A stretch of DNA of 49,062 nt from the NCBI GenBank assembly GCA_031289425.1, contig JAITPM010000107.1:1-49062 (forward strand). The letters run 5' to 3'. The stretch is from Fusobacteriaceae bacterium (GTDB taxonomy: Bacteria; Fusobacteriota; Fusobacteriia; Fusobacteriales; Fusobacteriaceae). Within the stretch, counting starts at the first letter, position 1; every line of letters starts with the position of its first letter. Made by a program: the position numbers and the translations under genes. This document shows positions 25,679 to 36,215 of the stretch, in pieces. Below the pieces are notes generated by a model. The model had not been told where the DNA came from. It made no database searches and was given only the letters and a program-made list of their open reading frames with translations.

Positions 25679-26766
25679 AAAAACTCCTCCATTACATCGT
25701 TTGCAAAAAGCAATCCTTTTCTGCTAAGGATATACTTACCATTTATATTTATTAATAATGATTTCTTTTCTAAATTTTTACATGTTTTTAAAAAATTCTC
25801 GTTTTTTGGAGTATATCCATCTTTTAATAATCTTAAATTTAAAATAGCACTATATTTCTCCAATTCATTCTTTGTATTTATCACTTCATTTTCTGATTCA
25901 TCAATAGGAAAACTTCTTTCATCTATTTTCTTATAATATTCGTCGAAATCATATAAATTTTTATATCTTATTTTGCCAACATAACCTGATGCTCCAAGTC
26001 CCACTCCAATATAATTTTTATTTTTCCAGTATTTAAGATTATGCCTTGATGAATAATTATTTTTAGAAAAATTTGATATTTCATAATGAATATATTCATT
26101 TTTATTTGCTTCATCTATTATTTTTTCATACATTTGGGCTTCCAAATCATTATCTGTAATATTAAATTCTCCCAGTTTTAATTTTTCATAAAATTTTGTA
26201 CCATTTTCCCAGATAAGAGAATATATAGAAAAATGTGGTGGGTTTAGTAAAAACAATTCTTCCAAATCATTTTCTATATCCAACAAATTTTGCCCTGGCA
26301 AAGAAAACATGAGATCTAAGTTTATATTATCAAAACCACCTTTGATTGCATTAAAATATGCCTCTTTTCCTTCATTTGCATTATGTATTCGTCCTAAAAT
26401 TTTAAGGTATTTATTGTTAAAAGTCTGTATTCCTATACTGAGTCTATTTATACCCAATTTTCTATAATTTTTTATCTTCTCCAAATTTATTGTCCCGGGA
26501 TTAACTTCTATTGTTATTTCAGCATTTGATTGAATATTTAGAGAAGATAATATTTTATCAATATTATTTAAATCAAGTATTGATGGTGTACCTCCACCTA
26601 TATAGACAGTGTCGTACGAATAACAACCATAAAATTTTATTTCTCTTAAAAGATAATCTACATACTTATCTATATCGTAACAGCCTACTTGGAAAGATAA
26701 AAAATCGCAATAATCACACTTTTTTATACAAAAAGGTATGTGGATATAGATTGCATCTATATTCAT
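25675..26766 (-). CDS. hemW: HemW-type radical SAM protein
   Basis: 363 residues. The N-terminus reads YIHIPFCIKKCDYCDF, the CxxxCxxC radical-SAM cluster motif (Cys13, 17, 20) followed by a further HemW-type context; GGGTPS and IEVNPGT are the SAM-binding and family motifs. HemW is a haem chaperone, formerly read as an oxygen-independent coproporphyrinogen oxidase; it lacks the N-terminal extension of HemN. The gene overlaps pgm by 4 bases (ATGA) and yggS by 4. Confidence 0.92.
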   Translation of the reverse strand: MNIDAIYIHIPFCIKKCDYCDFLSFQVGCYDIDKYVDYLLREIKFYGCYSYDTVYIGGGTPSILDLNNIDKILSSLNIQSNAEITIEVNPGTINLEKIKNYRKLGINRLSIGIQTFNNKYLKILGRIHNANEGKEAYFNAIKGGFDNINLDLMFSLPGQNLLDIENDLEELFLLNPPHFSIYSLIWENGTKFYEKLKLGEFNITDNDLEAQMYEKIIDEANKNEYIHYEISNFSKNNYSSRHNLKYWKNKNYIGVGLGASGYVGKIRYKNLYDFDEYYKKIDERSFPIDESENEVINTKNELEKYSAILNLRLLKDGYTPKNENFLKTCKNLEKKSLLININGKYILSRKGLLFANDVMEEFL

Positions 26767-28493
26767 TGTAATGCACTAATATATTCTTGAAATTCTTTTT
26801 CTACTGATTCCAATTTTATATTAGCCTTTTCCTCTGTTTTATCTACCACACATATATAATACTTAATCTTAGGTTCTGTACCTGATGGTCTTGCTGTAAC
26901 ATATGTTCCATCTTCTAGTATAAATTGTATTACATTAGACTTTGGTAAGTCCAGTATATTTTCTTCTCCATTTGATTTTTTTTCTATTGATAATTGGAAA
27001 TCTCTGTATATAATGACTTTTTTTCCGGCTATTACATTATGTTTTGTTAATCTTAATTTATTCATTGTATTTGTTATTTCTTCCAATCCAGTTTTTCCTT
27101 CTTTTGTTACAGATACAGTGGATTCTTTATACCAGCCATATTTATCATATATTTTGTTTAATTCTTCAAAAATGTCAGAGTCTATACTATCATAATAGGC
27201 TGCCATCTCAACAATTAACATAGAAGAAACGACTGCATCCTTATCCCTTACATGGGTATTAATCAAATAACCTATAGATTCTTCGAATCCAAAGACATAA
27301 GTGGCATCATATTTCTTATTTTCAAATTCCTTTATTTTCTCGCCTATATACTTAAATCCCGTAAGTGTTCTGAAAACTTTTAATTTATAATCATCTGCTA
27401 TGACATCAATCATAGGAGTCGAAACTATCGTTGTTACTACAGCGCCATTTTTAGGTATATCTTTTTTGCTCTTTAGAATATAATCCAACAACAATATCCC
27501 GATTTGATTTCCATTTGGATAATGCCAATTTCCATTTTTATCTTTTATTGCAATACCGACTCTGTCCCCATCCGGGTCATTAGCCAAGCATATATTGGCA
27601 CCTATTTTATCTGCTAATTTTATACTCAATTTAAATACATTTTTATCTTCCGGATTAGCATAAGAACATGTGGGGAAATTTCCGTCCGGCATTTCTTGTT
27701 CAGGGACAGTATATACTTCTTTATAGCCCATTTCTTTTAATACTCTTTGTACCGGCACTCTGGCTGTTCCGTGAAGTGGTGAGTATACAATTTTAAATTT
27801 ATCTTTATTTGGTATATCCAACCTTATTGCTGCTTTTTCTACTTCTTCTATATATTTATTATCGATTTTTTCATCTAAATATATTAAAAATCCAGACTTT
27901 ATCGCTTCATTTTTGTCTACTATTTTTATATCATGAAAGATGTCTACAGCATTCACTTCATCTACTATCCCGGTAGCTTGAGGATCTACGATTTGTCCAC
28001 CATCATCCCAATATACTTTGTATCCATTGTATTCTTCAGGATTATGAGAAGCAGTTATCATTATTCCGGCCTGAGATTTAGTTTCTCTAGTGGCAAAAGA
28101 TAATTCCGGAGTAGTCCTGAGCGTTTTGAAAAGATACGCCTTTATACCATTGCCTGCCAATACACAGGCAGCATTGATAGCATATTCTATTGACCCAATC
28201 CTACAGTCATAAGATATTGCTACTCCTTTTTTCATTCCTATTTCTCCGGTAGTTTTTATTATATAATTTGCTAATCCTTGAGTGGCTTTTCTTATTATAT
28301 ATTTATTTATTCTATTTCTTCCCACACCTCTGATACCACGCATTCCTCCGGTTCCAAAGGATAGGTCCGTATAGAACCTTTCTTCTATTTCTTGAAGATC
28401 ATTTTTTATTTCTTCTAACTCTTTTTTTTCATTGTCATCTAATATATCAGCATTCAACCATAATTTATAATTTTTTAATGCTATACTTTCCAT
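26763..28493 (-). CDS. Phosphoglucomutase/phosphomannomutase
   Basis: 576 residues, alpha-phosphohexomutase family, converting glucose 1-phosphate and 6-phosphate. All four sites are visible: the phosphoserine loop TASHNPEEYNGYK, the metal loop DPDGDRVG, the sugar loop GFEESIGY, and the phosphate loop RPSGTEPKIKYY. Length fits the bacterial PgcA-type group of about 570-580. GAGGTG is 7 bases before the ATG. It is first in an operon with hemW, yggS, sepF and a PP-loop protein, under a good promoter. Confidence 0.94.
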   Translation of the reverse strand: MESIALKNYKLWLNADILDDNEKKELEEIKNDLQEIEERFYTDLSFGTGGMRGIRGVGRNRINKYIIRKATQGLANYIIKTTGEIGMKKGVAISYDCRIGSIEYAINAACVLAGNGIKAYLFKTLRTTPELSFATRETKSQAGIMITASHNPEEYNGYKVYWDDGGQIVDPQATGIVDEVNAVDIFHDIKIVDKNEAIKSGFLIYLDEKIDNKYIEEVEKAAIRLDIPNKDKFKIVYSPLHGTARVPVQRVLKEMGYKEVYTVPEQEMPDGNFPTCSYANPEDKNVFKLSIKLADKIGANICLANDPDGDRVGIAIKDKNGNWHYPNGNQIGILLLDYILKSKKDIPKNGAVVTTIVSTPMIDVIADDYKLKVFRTLTGFKYIGEKIKEFENKKYDATYVFGFEESIGYLINTHVRDKDAVVSSMLIVEMAAYYDSIDSDIFEELNKIYDKYGWYKESTVSVTKEGKTGLEEITNTMNKLRLTKHNVIAGKKVIIYRDFQLSIEKKSNGEENILDLPKSNVIQFILEDGTYVTARPSGTEPKIKYYICVVDKTEEKANIKLESVEKEFQEYISALQ

Positions 28494-28540
28494 TGAGAGT
28501 CACCTCTTTATATTTTTATATATATTTATAATATACGTCT

Positions 28541-28569
28541 ATTATACTCTATTTTGGAGAAATTTACAA
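28541..28569 (-). promoter_or_regulatory. Promoter of the pgm operon
   Basis: On the minus strand TTGTAA (28569-28564) and TATAAT (28546-28541) are spaced by 17 bases, about 50 bases before the pgm start codon. Confidence 0.65.
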
Positions 28570-28628
28570 AGAAAAGATTTTCACCGTTATTTTAAATTAA
28601 TTTTTAATTAACCTTTACATATAAATAT

Positions 28629-28660
28629 AAAAAACGCTGAGGCATTTGCCCCAGCGTTTT
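28629..28660 (-). terminator. Terminator after groEL
   Basis: AAAACGCTGAGGC and GCCCCAGCGTTTT (28631-28643 and 28648-28660) form a strong stem with one A/C mismatch and a 4-base loop (ATTT), followed by TTTTTTATATTT on the minus strand, 7 bases past the groEL stop. Confidence 0.9.
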
Positions 28661-28667
28661 ATAATTT

Positions 28668-30302
<1,635 letters not shown>

Positions 30303-30361
30303 TTATATTTATATTCTTTCTTATTATGCAAATAAATGCATGAATTTATTAACTTTTTATT

Positions 30362-30431
30362 GTTATTCTTTGTTCTATTATTTGCTCTACTGTTTATTTT
30401 GATATTTGTTCTACTATTTTATTCTATTATG
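30362..30431. repeat. Degenerate 12-base repeats in the groES-groEL spacer
   Basis: The spacer contains about five imperfect copies of a TTGTTCTACTAT-like unit, such as TTGTTCTATTAT, TTGCTCTACTGT and TTTGTTCTACTATT. The copies vary by one to three bases and the spacing is not exact. No palindrome or ribosome site is visible within. Confidence 0.5.
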
Positions 30432-30701
30432 TTATTCCACTATAGCTAATACATCTTCACCATTTAAGATAATATATTTTTCATCTCCACTTTTGATTTC
30501 TGTTCCGGAATATTTGTTATAAACTATAGTATTTCCTACTTCTATTCCTTCTAATTTTTCTCCTTTACCTATTGCGATTACTTCACCCAAATTAGGTTTT
30601 TCTTTGTCAGAAGCACCTGGAAGTATAATTCCGCCAGCTGTTTTTTCTTCTTCTTTTATAGGTTTTATTAATACTCTTTCTCCTATAGGTTTAATTTTCA
30701 T
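30432..30701 (-). CDS. groES: Co-chaperonin GroES
   Basis: 89 residues, MKIKPIGERVLIKPIKEEEKTAGGIILPG with the mobile loop, then VGNTIVYNKYSGTEIK. It caps GroEL. AAGGAGG lies 7 bases before the ATG. It is the first gene of the operon, with the promoter and CIRCE operator directly upstream. Confidence 0.97.
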   Translation of the reverse strand: MKIKPIGERVLIKPIKEEEKTAGGIILPGASDKEKPNLGEVIAIGKGEKLEGIEVGNTIVYNKYSGTEIKSGDEKYIILNGEDVLAIVE

Positions 30702-30743
30702 TATGTTTCCTCCTTATATAAATTTTTATAATTTTTCATTTTA

Positions 30744-30770
30744 TTAGCACTCATATAATAAGAGTGCTAA
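30744..30770 (-). promoter_or_regulatory. CIRCE operator (HrcA site)
   Basis: TTAGCACTC (30744-30752), nine bases, then GAGTGCTAA (30762-30770): a perfect match to the CIRCE inverted repeat bound by the HrcA repressor of heat-shock genes. It lies between the promoter and groES, so HrcA should repress transcription from it. The hrcA gene is not in the window. Confidence 0.96.
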
Positions 30771-30782
30771 TCGTGTAAATAC

Positions 30783-30811
30783 ATGATATTATATTTTTTT
30801 AAAAGTGTCAA
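30783..30811 (-). promoter_or_regulatory. Promoter of groESL
   Basis: On the minus strand TTGACA (30811-30806), 17 bases, TATCAT (30788-30783). It ends 12 bases before the CIRCE element, so the start of transcription falls at or beside the operator. Confidence 0.8.
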
Positions 30812-30855
30812 GCACTTTTTTAAATTTTTTTGTTTTCTTTATTATTTAGTCAGTA

Positions 30856-30884
30856 CAAAAGAGAGGTTTATTCCCCTCTTTATA
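30856..30884 (-). terminator. Hairpin after the iron alcohol dehydrogenase
   Basis: AAAGAGAGG (30858-30866) and CCCCTCTTT (30873-30881) pair with one mismatch around a 6-base loop. It lies 29 bases beyond the dehydrogenase stop, before the groESL promoter. The T tail on the minus strand is short, so efficiency is uncertain. Confidence 0.55.
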
Positions 30885-30910
30885 TATGTGTTTGAATTTT
30901 ATAACAATTT

Positions 30911-32080
30911 TTATTTATACGAATTTTCTAATATTTTTAGAGCGTCTTCTTCACCAAGAGGGGCAGGGTCAACTTGAAATAATCTTCCCATAGTTTCTCT
31001 AGCATTAGCAAGATATTTCTTTAAATTTTCTTTTTTTATACCGTAGTCAGACATTTTTAAATTATCCACATGACATGCCTTTTGAAGATCAACTAACAAA
31101 TCCACGAAATCCATAGGTTTTGTAGCATCTTTTTTACCAAGAGCTTTCGCCATATCAATAAATTTGGCATCACATGCGCCTATTTTCGCAAAATATGTAT
31201 AATATTCCCTACTTATCATTATAAGCCCTGCTCCATGAGGTAATTCTGGATGAAATGCACTCAAAGCATGTTCTAAAGAATGTTCTGATATACATCCTGA
31301 TGTAGTTTCCACCATACCGGAAAGTGTATTGGCTAATGCTACATTCTCACGAGCATCTATATTTTTACCATCGTTCACAGCTGTTATTAGGCTTGATCCG
31401 ATCAACTCTATTGCTTTTAGAGCATATATATCACTCACTATATAGGCATTTTTGTTTATATATCCCTCAGTACTATGGAATAATGCATCAAACCCTTGAT
31501 ATGCTGTCAAATGAGGTGGTACTGTAATCATAAGTTCCGGATCTACAATTGATAATACCGGAAAAGTTTTTTCATAGCCATAACCAATTTTTTCATTTGT
31601 ATCCAATTTTGTCGTAACTGTCCAAGGATCTGACTCTGTTCCAGTTCCGGCAGTAGTAGTTATAGCAACTATCGGAAGTGGATCATTTGGTACAGGTTTA
31701 CCTTTGCCACTGCCACCATTTACATAATCCCAATAATCACCATCATTGGTAGCCATTATTGCTATAGCCTTTGCAGCATCAATGCTACTTCCTCCTCCTA
31801 GTCCTATTACAAAATCACACTTTTTTTCTTTTGCTAATTTTCCACCCTCATCTACATGAGTTTTTATTGGATTTGGTAAAATTTTATCGTAAAGTAAGTA
31901 TTCTACATTAGATAATTCTAATTCTTTTGTAAGTTTTTCCAGATATCCATTTGTTTTGGCAGATTTGCCTGAAGACATTACAATCAAAGCTTTTTTTCCA
32001 GGCAATTGCTCTTTATGCAAATTTCCCAATTGTCCTCTTCCAAATAAAATTTTTGTTGGTATAAAATATTTAAATTTCAT
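30911..32080 (-). CDS. Iron-containing (group III) alcohol dehydrogenase
   Basis: 389 residues. The NAD-binding loop GLGGGSSIDAAKA and TTAGTGTESD are present; the metal ligands typical of the family can be seen in FDALFHSTEGY (Asp and His) and EHSLEHALSAFHPELPHGAGL (two His). Members reduce small aldehydes or oxidise alcohols, using iron or zinc. It is third in an operon after a dehydratase and a gluconate-type permease, 102 bases past the permease stop, so its substrate is probably a sugar-acid breakdown product. GGGAGG lies before the ATG. Confidence 0.92.
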   Translation of the reverse strand: MKFKYFIPTKILFGRGQLGNLHKEQLPGKKALIVMSSGKSAKTNGYLEKLTKELELSNVEYLLYDKILPNPIKTHVDEGGKLAKEKKCDFVIGLGGGSSIDAAKAIAIMATNDGDYWDYVNGGSGKGKPVPNDPLPIVAITTTAGTGTESDPWTVTTKLDTNEKIGYGYEKTFPVLSIVDPELMITVPPHLTAYQGFDALFHSTEGYINKNAYIVSDIYALKAIELIGSSLITAVNDGKNIDARENVALANTLSGMVETTSGCISEHSLEHALSAFHPELPHGAGLIMISREYYTYFAKIGACDAKFIDMAKALGKKDATKPMDFVDLLVDLQKACHVDNLKMSDYGIKKENLKKYLANARETMGRLFQVDPAPLGEEDALKILENSYK

Positions 32081-32182
32081 CTTTCCTCCCTATTTTTATT
32101 TATAATAAGATTTTTACAATTATGATTACAATTAAATTTTACCTAATATTTTAAAAAATTACAACAAATTTTTTATATATAA

Positions 32183-33610
32183 TTATTTTATGAAAAAAGA
32201 GATCACTAATGCAACTAAAAAACCTGTGGTTCCTACAATTGTTTCCATAACTGTCCAAGTTTTTAGTGTCGTTTTTTCATCTATTTGAAGAAGTGATTTT
32301 ACTAACCAAAATCCGGAATCATTAAAATGACTCATGACTGTTGATCCGCCTGCTATTGCAGAAGTTATACATGCTTTATAAAGTGGTGATAAGGCTGCTG
32401 TTTCTGGCATGGCAGCAATAAATCCAGCCCCCATTGTCATAGCTACTGTAGCTGATCCCACAGATATTCGTACCAAAGCCGATACTACAAAGGCAATTAT
32501 TATCAATGAAATCGTACTTTTCGATACGGCTGCTCCTATTACTTCCCCTAATCCAGAATCTTGCAAAACATATCTCAATACTCCACCACAGGCAGTAACT
32601 AATAAAATAAGCCCTGTTGGTTCCAATGACTTAGTCATCACCTTTTCCAATTCTTCACGACTATACCCATGCTTCAGGCCAAGAATAATGATTGCCACAA
32701 CTGTAGCTATTGTAAGAGCTACAAATGGTTCACCAAGAAATCCTATTATCGGAACTAGCCCCTTTAATGACGGTATCAATTTTATTACTGTACTTAATAC
32801 AATGAGAATAAGAGGGATCATAATAATACCGACTACTACTGAAAATTTTGGCAATTTATTTTCAGCATATTCCGGAGTATTTTCTATACTTGCCGGAACC
32901 GGTACAAAAATTCTATTTCCAATTATTTTTCCAAATACAGGCCCTGCAAGTATCATTGCAACTGTACCGGTTATTATCCCAATTATTATTACATATCCCA
33001 AATCTACCTTCAACATTGTAGCAACCAATATAGGACCAGGTGTAGGCGGTATAAATGCATGCCCTACAGCCAATCCAGCCAATAATGGTATTGCATAAAA
33101 AAGTGTAGATTTTTTAGTTTTTTTAGAAAGGCTAAAAGCAAGAGGTATCAGTATAATCAACCCTGCATCAAAGAAAACCGGCATTGCGATTACTAATCCT
33201 GTAATACCTAACGCCCATGCAGCTTTGTTTTCTCCAAATTTATTAACCAATGTAGTAGCTATTCTTTGAGCACCACCAGATATCTCCAGTATGGCTCCAA
33301 ACATTGAGCCAAGTCCTACCAACAATGCTATTCCTCTAAGTGTATTTCCCATTCCCGTAGCTACTGAATTAATTATTGCATTAAAGGGCATCCCTGCGAT
33401 TAATCCAATTACAATTGCACCAATTAAAATAGCAATCATTGCTTGAATTTTCAAATAAATAATCAATACTAATAATAATATTAATCCAATCAAAGCTGCA
33501 GCAATTAACCTTCCTGAATTTCTCTCAATTTTTTCGGTTACTACACCAACTACAGGACTATTTGTTGCACTGGCAAATCTACCAACCATTTTATACACAC
33601 CTATTTCCAC
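32183..33610 (-). CDS. GntP-family sugar-acid permease
   Basis: 475 residues, about 12-13 membrane segments. Family motifs: PVFFDAGLIILIPLAFSLSKKTK and HAFIPPTPGPILVATML, typical of GntP/GntT gluconate and related permeases. The N-terminal 30 residues before the first membrane segment are longer than usual. The start is a GTG at 33610, with GGAGGG 5 bases upstream; an ATG seven codons on has no comparable site. It lies 45 bases after the dehydratase gene, and would bring in the acid that enzyme acts on. Confidence 0.92.
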   Translation of the reverse strand: MEIGVYKMVGRFASATNSPVVGVVTEKIERNSGRLIAAALIGLILLLVLIIYLKIQAMIAILIGAIVIGLIAGMPFNAIINSVATGMGNTLRGIALLVGLGSMFGAILEISGGAQRIATTLVNKFGENKAAWALGITGLVIAMPVFFDAGLIILIPLAFSLSKKTKKSTLFYAIPLLAGLAVGHAFIPPTPGPILVATMLKVDLGYVIIIGIITGTVAMILAGPVFGKIIGNRIFVPVPASIENTPEYAENKLPKFSVVVGIIMIPLILIVLSTVIKLIPSLKGLVPIIGFLGEPFVALTIATVVAIIILGLKHGYSREELEKVMTKSLEPTGLILLVTACGGVLRYVLQDSGLGEVIGAAVSKSTISLIIIAFVVSALVRISVGSATVAMTMGAGFIAAMPETAALSPLYKACITSAIAGGSTVMSHFNDSGFWLVKSLLQIDEKTTLKTWTVMETIVGTTGFLVALVISFFIK

Positions 33611-33655
33611 TTATTCCCTCCTTAATTTTTATTTTTTAAAGCATAAAATTATATT

Positions 33656-35377
33656 TTAATCCATATATCCACCTTTCATAGGTGAAACTGCGTGTTCAGA
33701 AAATAATTTTAAAACTCCTGAAAAATATTTTTTTTGCTTTGGTTTCCAATCTTTTTTTCTCTCGGATAAAATATTATCTATTTCTTCTAATGATTTTCTT
33801 TCACCTTTGATGCCGATTATTCTAAGAACGCGTTCAGGAATATCCAATTCTATTATATCTCCCTCTTCTAATAGAGCAATCGGACCTCCATCTGCTGCCT
33901 CAGGTGATACATGTCCTATGGCTGGCCCCTTAGTCGCACCGGAAAATCTTCCATCTGTAATAAGGGCTATTGTCTTTGCCAATTCTTCATCAGAGGCTAT
34001 AGCTTCTGTGGTATAGAACATCTCAGGCATCCCACTTCCTTTTGGCCCCTCATATCTGATAATAACAGCATCTCCCGGTCTGATATTCTTATTAAGTACT
34101 GCTGCGATAGCATCTTCTTCACAATCAAATGGTCTGACTCTCAAGGTAGCTTTATGCATTTCCTTTGGCACGGCACTATGCTTTACAACTGCTCCTTCAG
34201 GTGCCAAATTTCCTTTTAATATAGCTATTGTTCCATCTTTGCCAATTGGTTTTTCAAATCTTCTTATTATATCAGTTCTTTCCCTTTTTATTTTTTTTAA
34301 ATATTCATCACATTTATTATAATAATTACTATTTTTCAAATCTTCCAAATTTTCTCCCAGTGTCTTTCCAGTAATTGTCATAACATCCAGATGAAGCATA
34401 TTTTTTATTTCTTCCATGATTCTGGGAACACCACCTGCATAATAAAAATATTGAGCGGGCCATTTACCGGCTGGGCGAATATCTAAGATATAGTGAGCTC
34501 CTCTATGCATCCGATCAAATGTGTCGGCATCCAATTCATATCCAAATTCATGGGCTATAGCAGGTATATGTAGTAATGAATTTGATGAACCGGAAATTGC
34601 AGCATGTACCATAATAGCATTTTCAAAGGATTTCATAGTAACTATATCTCTAGCTTTCAACCCCAATCTTATTATTTCTATTGATTGCTTTCCTGCTCTA
34701 TAGGCCACATCCCTTAAATCTTCACACATTGCAGGCATAAGTGCACTTCCCGGAAGCATAAGCCCCAAAGCTTCAGCCATAATTTGCATGGTAGATGCTG
34801 TCCCCATAAAGGAACATGCACCGCAAGATGGGCAAGCATTGTGTTTATAATAATTCAATTGCTCCATTGTTATTTCTCCCCTCTCATACATGGCACTATA
34901 CATACCGATTTGTTCCAATGTCAATAGATCCGGTCCGGCATCCATAACACCACCTGTAACAATAATAGATGGTATATTTACTCTGCCCATTGCCATTAAA
35001 TGAGCTGGAACAGCCTTATCACAGCTTGAAATAAAAACACCAGAATCAAATGTAGTTGCCTTTATATGTATTTCTATCATATCAGTTATTATTTCTCTAG
35101 ATACAAGGGAATAATTAATGCCATCATGACCTTGCGCCATGCCATCACAAATATCTGTAGCAAAATATCTGGCTGCCTTTCCTCCATTATCACTGATTCC
35201 TTTTACTGCCTCCTGTACTAACTCGAATAAGTGAGCACTACCGGGATGACTATCACCAAAAGTACTTTCAACGATAATTTGGGGTTTTTTCAGATCTTCT
35301 TCCTTCCATCCCATACCCATTCGAAGCGGATCCATTTCAGGTGCAATTTGACGAATTTCTTGACTTTTTAATTTCAT
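33656..35377 (-). CDS. IlvD/Edd-family dehydratase, probably for a sugar acid
   Basis: 573 residues from ATG 35377 (GGAGGGA directly upstream; an ATG 18 bases earlier lacks this). The iron-sulphur cysteines are in DICDGMAQGH, FISSCDKAVPAH and CPSCGACSFMGTAST. Other motifs: HRGAHYI, GPKGSGMPEM and TDGRFSGATKGPAIGHVSPEA. The family covers dihydroxy-acid dehydratase (branched-chain synthesis), 6-phosphogluconate dehydratase and sugar-acid dehydratases. Its neighbours are a GntP permease, an alcohol dehydrogenase and a FadR-type regulator, with no ilv genes, so I prefer a sugar-acid dehydratase giving a 2-keto-3-deoxy acid. It has its own promoter and heads the operon. Confidence 0.88.
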   Translation of the reverse strand: MKLKSQEIRQIAPEMDPLRMGMGWKEEDLKKPQIIVESTFGDSHPGSAHLFELVQEAVKGISDNGGKAARYFATDICDGMAQGHDGINYSLVSREIITDMIEIHIKATTFDSGVFISSCDKAVPAHLMAMGRVNIPSIIVTGGVMDAGPDLLTLEQIGMYSAMYERGEITMEQLNYYKHNACPSCGACSFMGTASTMQIMAEALGLMLPGSALMPAMCEDLRDVAYRAGKQSIEIIRLGLKARDIVTMKSFENAIMVHAAISGSSNSLLHIPAIAHEFGYELDADTFDRMHRGAHYILDIRPAGKWPAQYFYYAGGVPRIMEEIKNMLHLDVMTITGKTLGENLEDLKNSNYYNKCDEYLKKIKRERTDIIRRFEKPIGKDGTIAILKGNLAPEGAVVKHSAVPKEMHKATLRVRPFDCEEDAIAAVLNKNIRPGDAVIIRYEGPKGSGMPEMFYTTEAIASDEELAKTIALITDGRFSGATKGPAIGHVSPEAADGGPIALLEEGDIIELDIPERVLRIIGIKGERKSLEEIDNILSERKKDWKPKQKKYFSGVLKLFSEHAVSPMKGGYMD

Positions 35378-35448
35378 ATTCCCTCCTATTATCAAAATTA
35401 GTTTGCAAGTTTAAAATCATACGATGTATTTATAATTTTATTGATAAT

Positions 35449-35477
35449 ATTGTATTATATTTTTTGAAAAATGTCAA
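35449..35477 (-). promoter_or_regulatory. Promoter of the dehydratase operon
   Basis: On the minus strand TTGACA (35477-35472), 17 bases, TACAAT (35454-35449), about 70 bases upstream of the dehydratase start. The leader contains CATACGATG, a weak inverted repeat that could be part of a regulator site. Confidence 0.75.
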
Positions 35478-35950
35478 TATTTTATTTCAAAAAAAGATTT
35501 TTATATCTAAAATAGTTCTTTTTGAATATTTATAATACAAATAAAAATATTTTTATTTGTAAATTCATATGATGTTTATAGGAAATTATTATTAATATAT
35601 ATTATCATGAAAAATTGCTGTTATAAAAATTTAATCCATCCATTATTAGAATTACAATACATTTCATTTGACCATTTTAGATATTTTTCAAAATAAAAAA
35701 GAAGGTATCCTAAAAGGCCTCCTCTGTAATCAAAAAACATATTAAAATTTGTTTAAAAATACATATAAAATAAATAATAAAATGTTATTTTTAGATTTAT
35801 TTGAATGTACTATATATAGACAATATGTACTATGGCATATATATGCTAAAATTATACGTGTATATTTTTAAAGCAAAAAATAAGCATTCTTTTGGGCATA
35901 CACTTACATCAATTATAAAAAAATGCTACAAAATGTAAAAAAATAAAATA
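35478..35950. other. Gene-free spacer upstream of the dehydratase promoter
   Basis: This spacer is very AT-rich, and I find no open frame of note. It holds a minus-strand hairpin with a T tail at 35690-35725 and two direct copies of TGTACTAT exactly 20 bases apart (35806-35813 and 35826-35833), which may be regulator sites. GCATATATATGC at about 35835-35846 is a palindrome. Confidence 0.5.
35690..35725 (-). terminator. Hairpin with T tail, no gene attached
   Basis: On the minus strand AGAGG pairs with CTTCT with an inner CCT/AGG pair, followed by TTTTTATTTT. No gene ends directly upstream on this strand; the nearest is the GntR regulator about 480 bases away. It may end that transcript or an unrecognised small RNA. 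Confidence 0.5.
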
Positions 35951-35954
35951 TATG

Positions 35955-35982
35955 TTGACATTTTTTATATTTGCTGTATAAT
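35955..35982 (+). promoter_or_regulatory. Strong plus-strand promoter without a downstream gene
   Basis: TTGACA (35955-35960), 16 bases, TATAAT (35977-35982): both boxes match the consensus fully. It points into 220 bases of non-coding sequence on the plus strand and then into the antisense of the GntR gene. Confidence 0.75.
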
Positions 35983-35988
35983 TTATAC

Positions 35989-36215
35989 AAAATATGAATT
36001 ATTATAATTGTTACACTTGAATAGTCGGGTACTAGAAACATTTATTTTTAACGCCTAAAGTTTAAGACACCTTAGGCGTTAAAAGAAAAATTATACTTGT
36101 TCCTAGATTAAAATATATGTTTTTATTAAATAATATTTTTTATTAAGTAATATATTGTAACAAATAAAATTCTTTTATTATCAGTGGTTTAGGCTACTGA
36201 TAATATTTTTAATGT
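35989..36215 (+). ncRNA. Candidate small RNA
   Basis: Downstream of a consensus promoter, the plus strand has no open frame but clear structure. TTTTAACGCCTAA (36046-36058) pairs perfectly with TTAGGCGTTAAAA (36072-36084), and CTAGAAACA (36032-36040) can pair with TGTTCCTAG (36098-36106) around it with one mismatch. A hairpin at 36177-36204 followed by ATTTTTAATG could end it, near 36210. This hairpin overlaps the 3' side of the gntR transcript on the other strand. No known RNA family is recognised. The element could also act as an untranslated region on the minus strand. Confidence 0.4.
36177..36212. terminator. Hairpin shared by gntR and the candidate RNA
   Basis: ATTATCAGT (36177-36185) and ACTGATAAT (36196-36204) form a 9-bp perfect stem with a 10-base loop. 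It lies just past the gntR stop. The T-rich tail is on the plus strand (TATTTTTAATG), so it suits a plus-strand transcript better than gntR. Confidence 0.55.

Noticed and set aside
33656-35377. Branched-chain dihydroxy-acid dehydratase IlvD
   Set aside because: The family fits but the neighbours are a gluconate-type permease, a dehydrogenase and a FadR-type regulator, with no ilv genes. I left the symbol empty.
36046-36084. Simple terminator for gntR
   Set aside because: The hairpin is perfect but has no T tail on either strand, so it is better read as part of a structured RNA.
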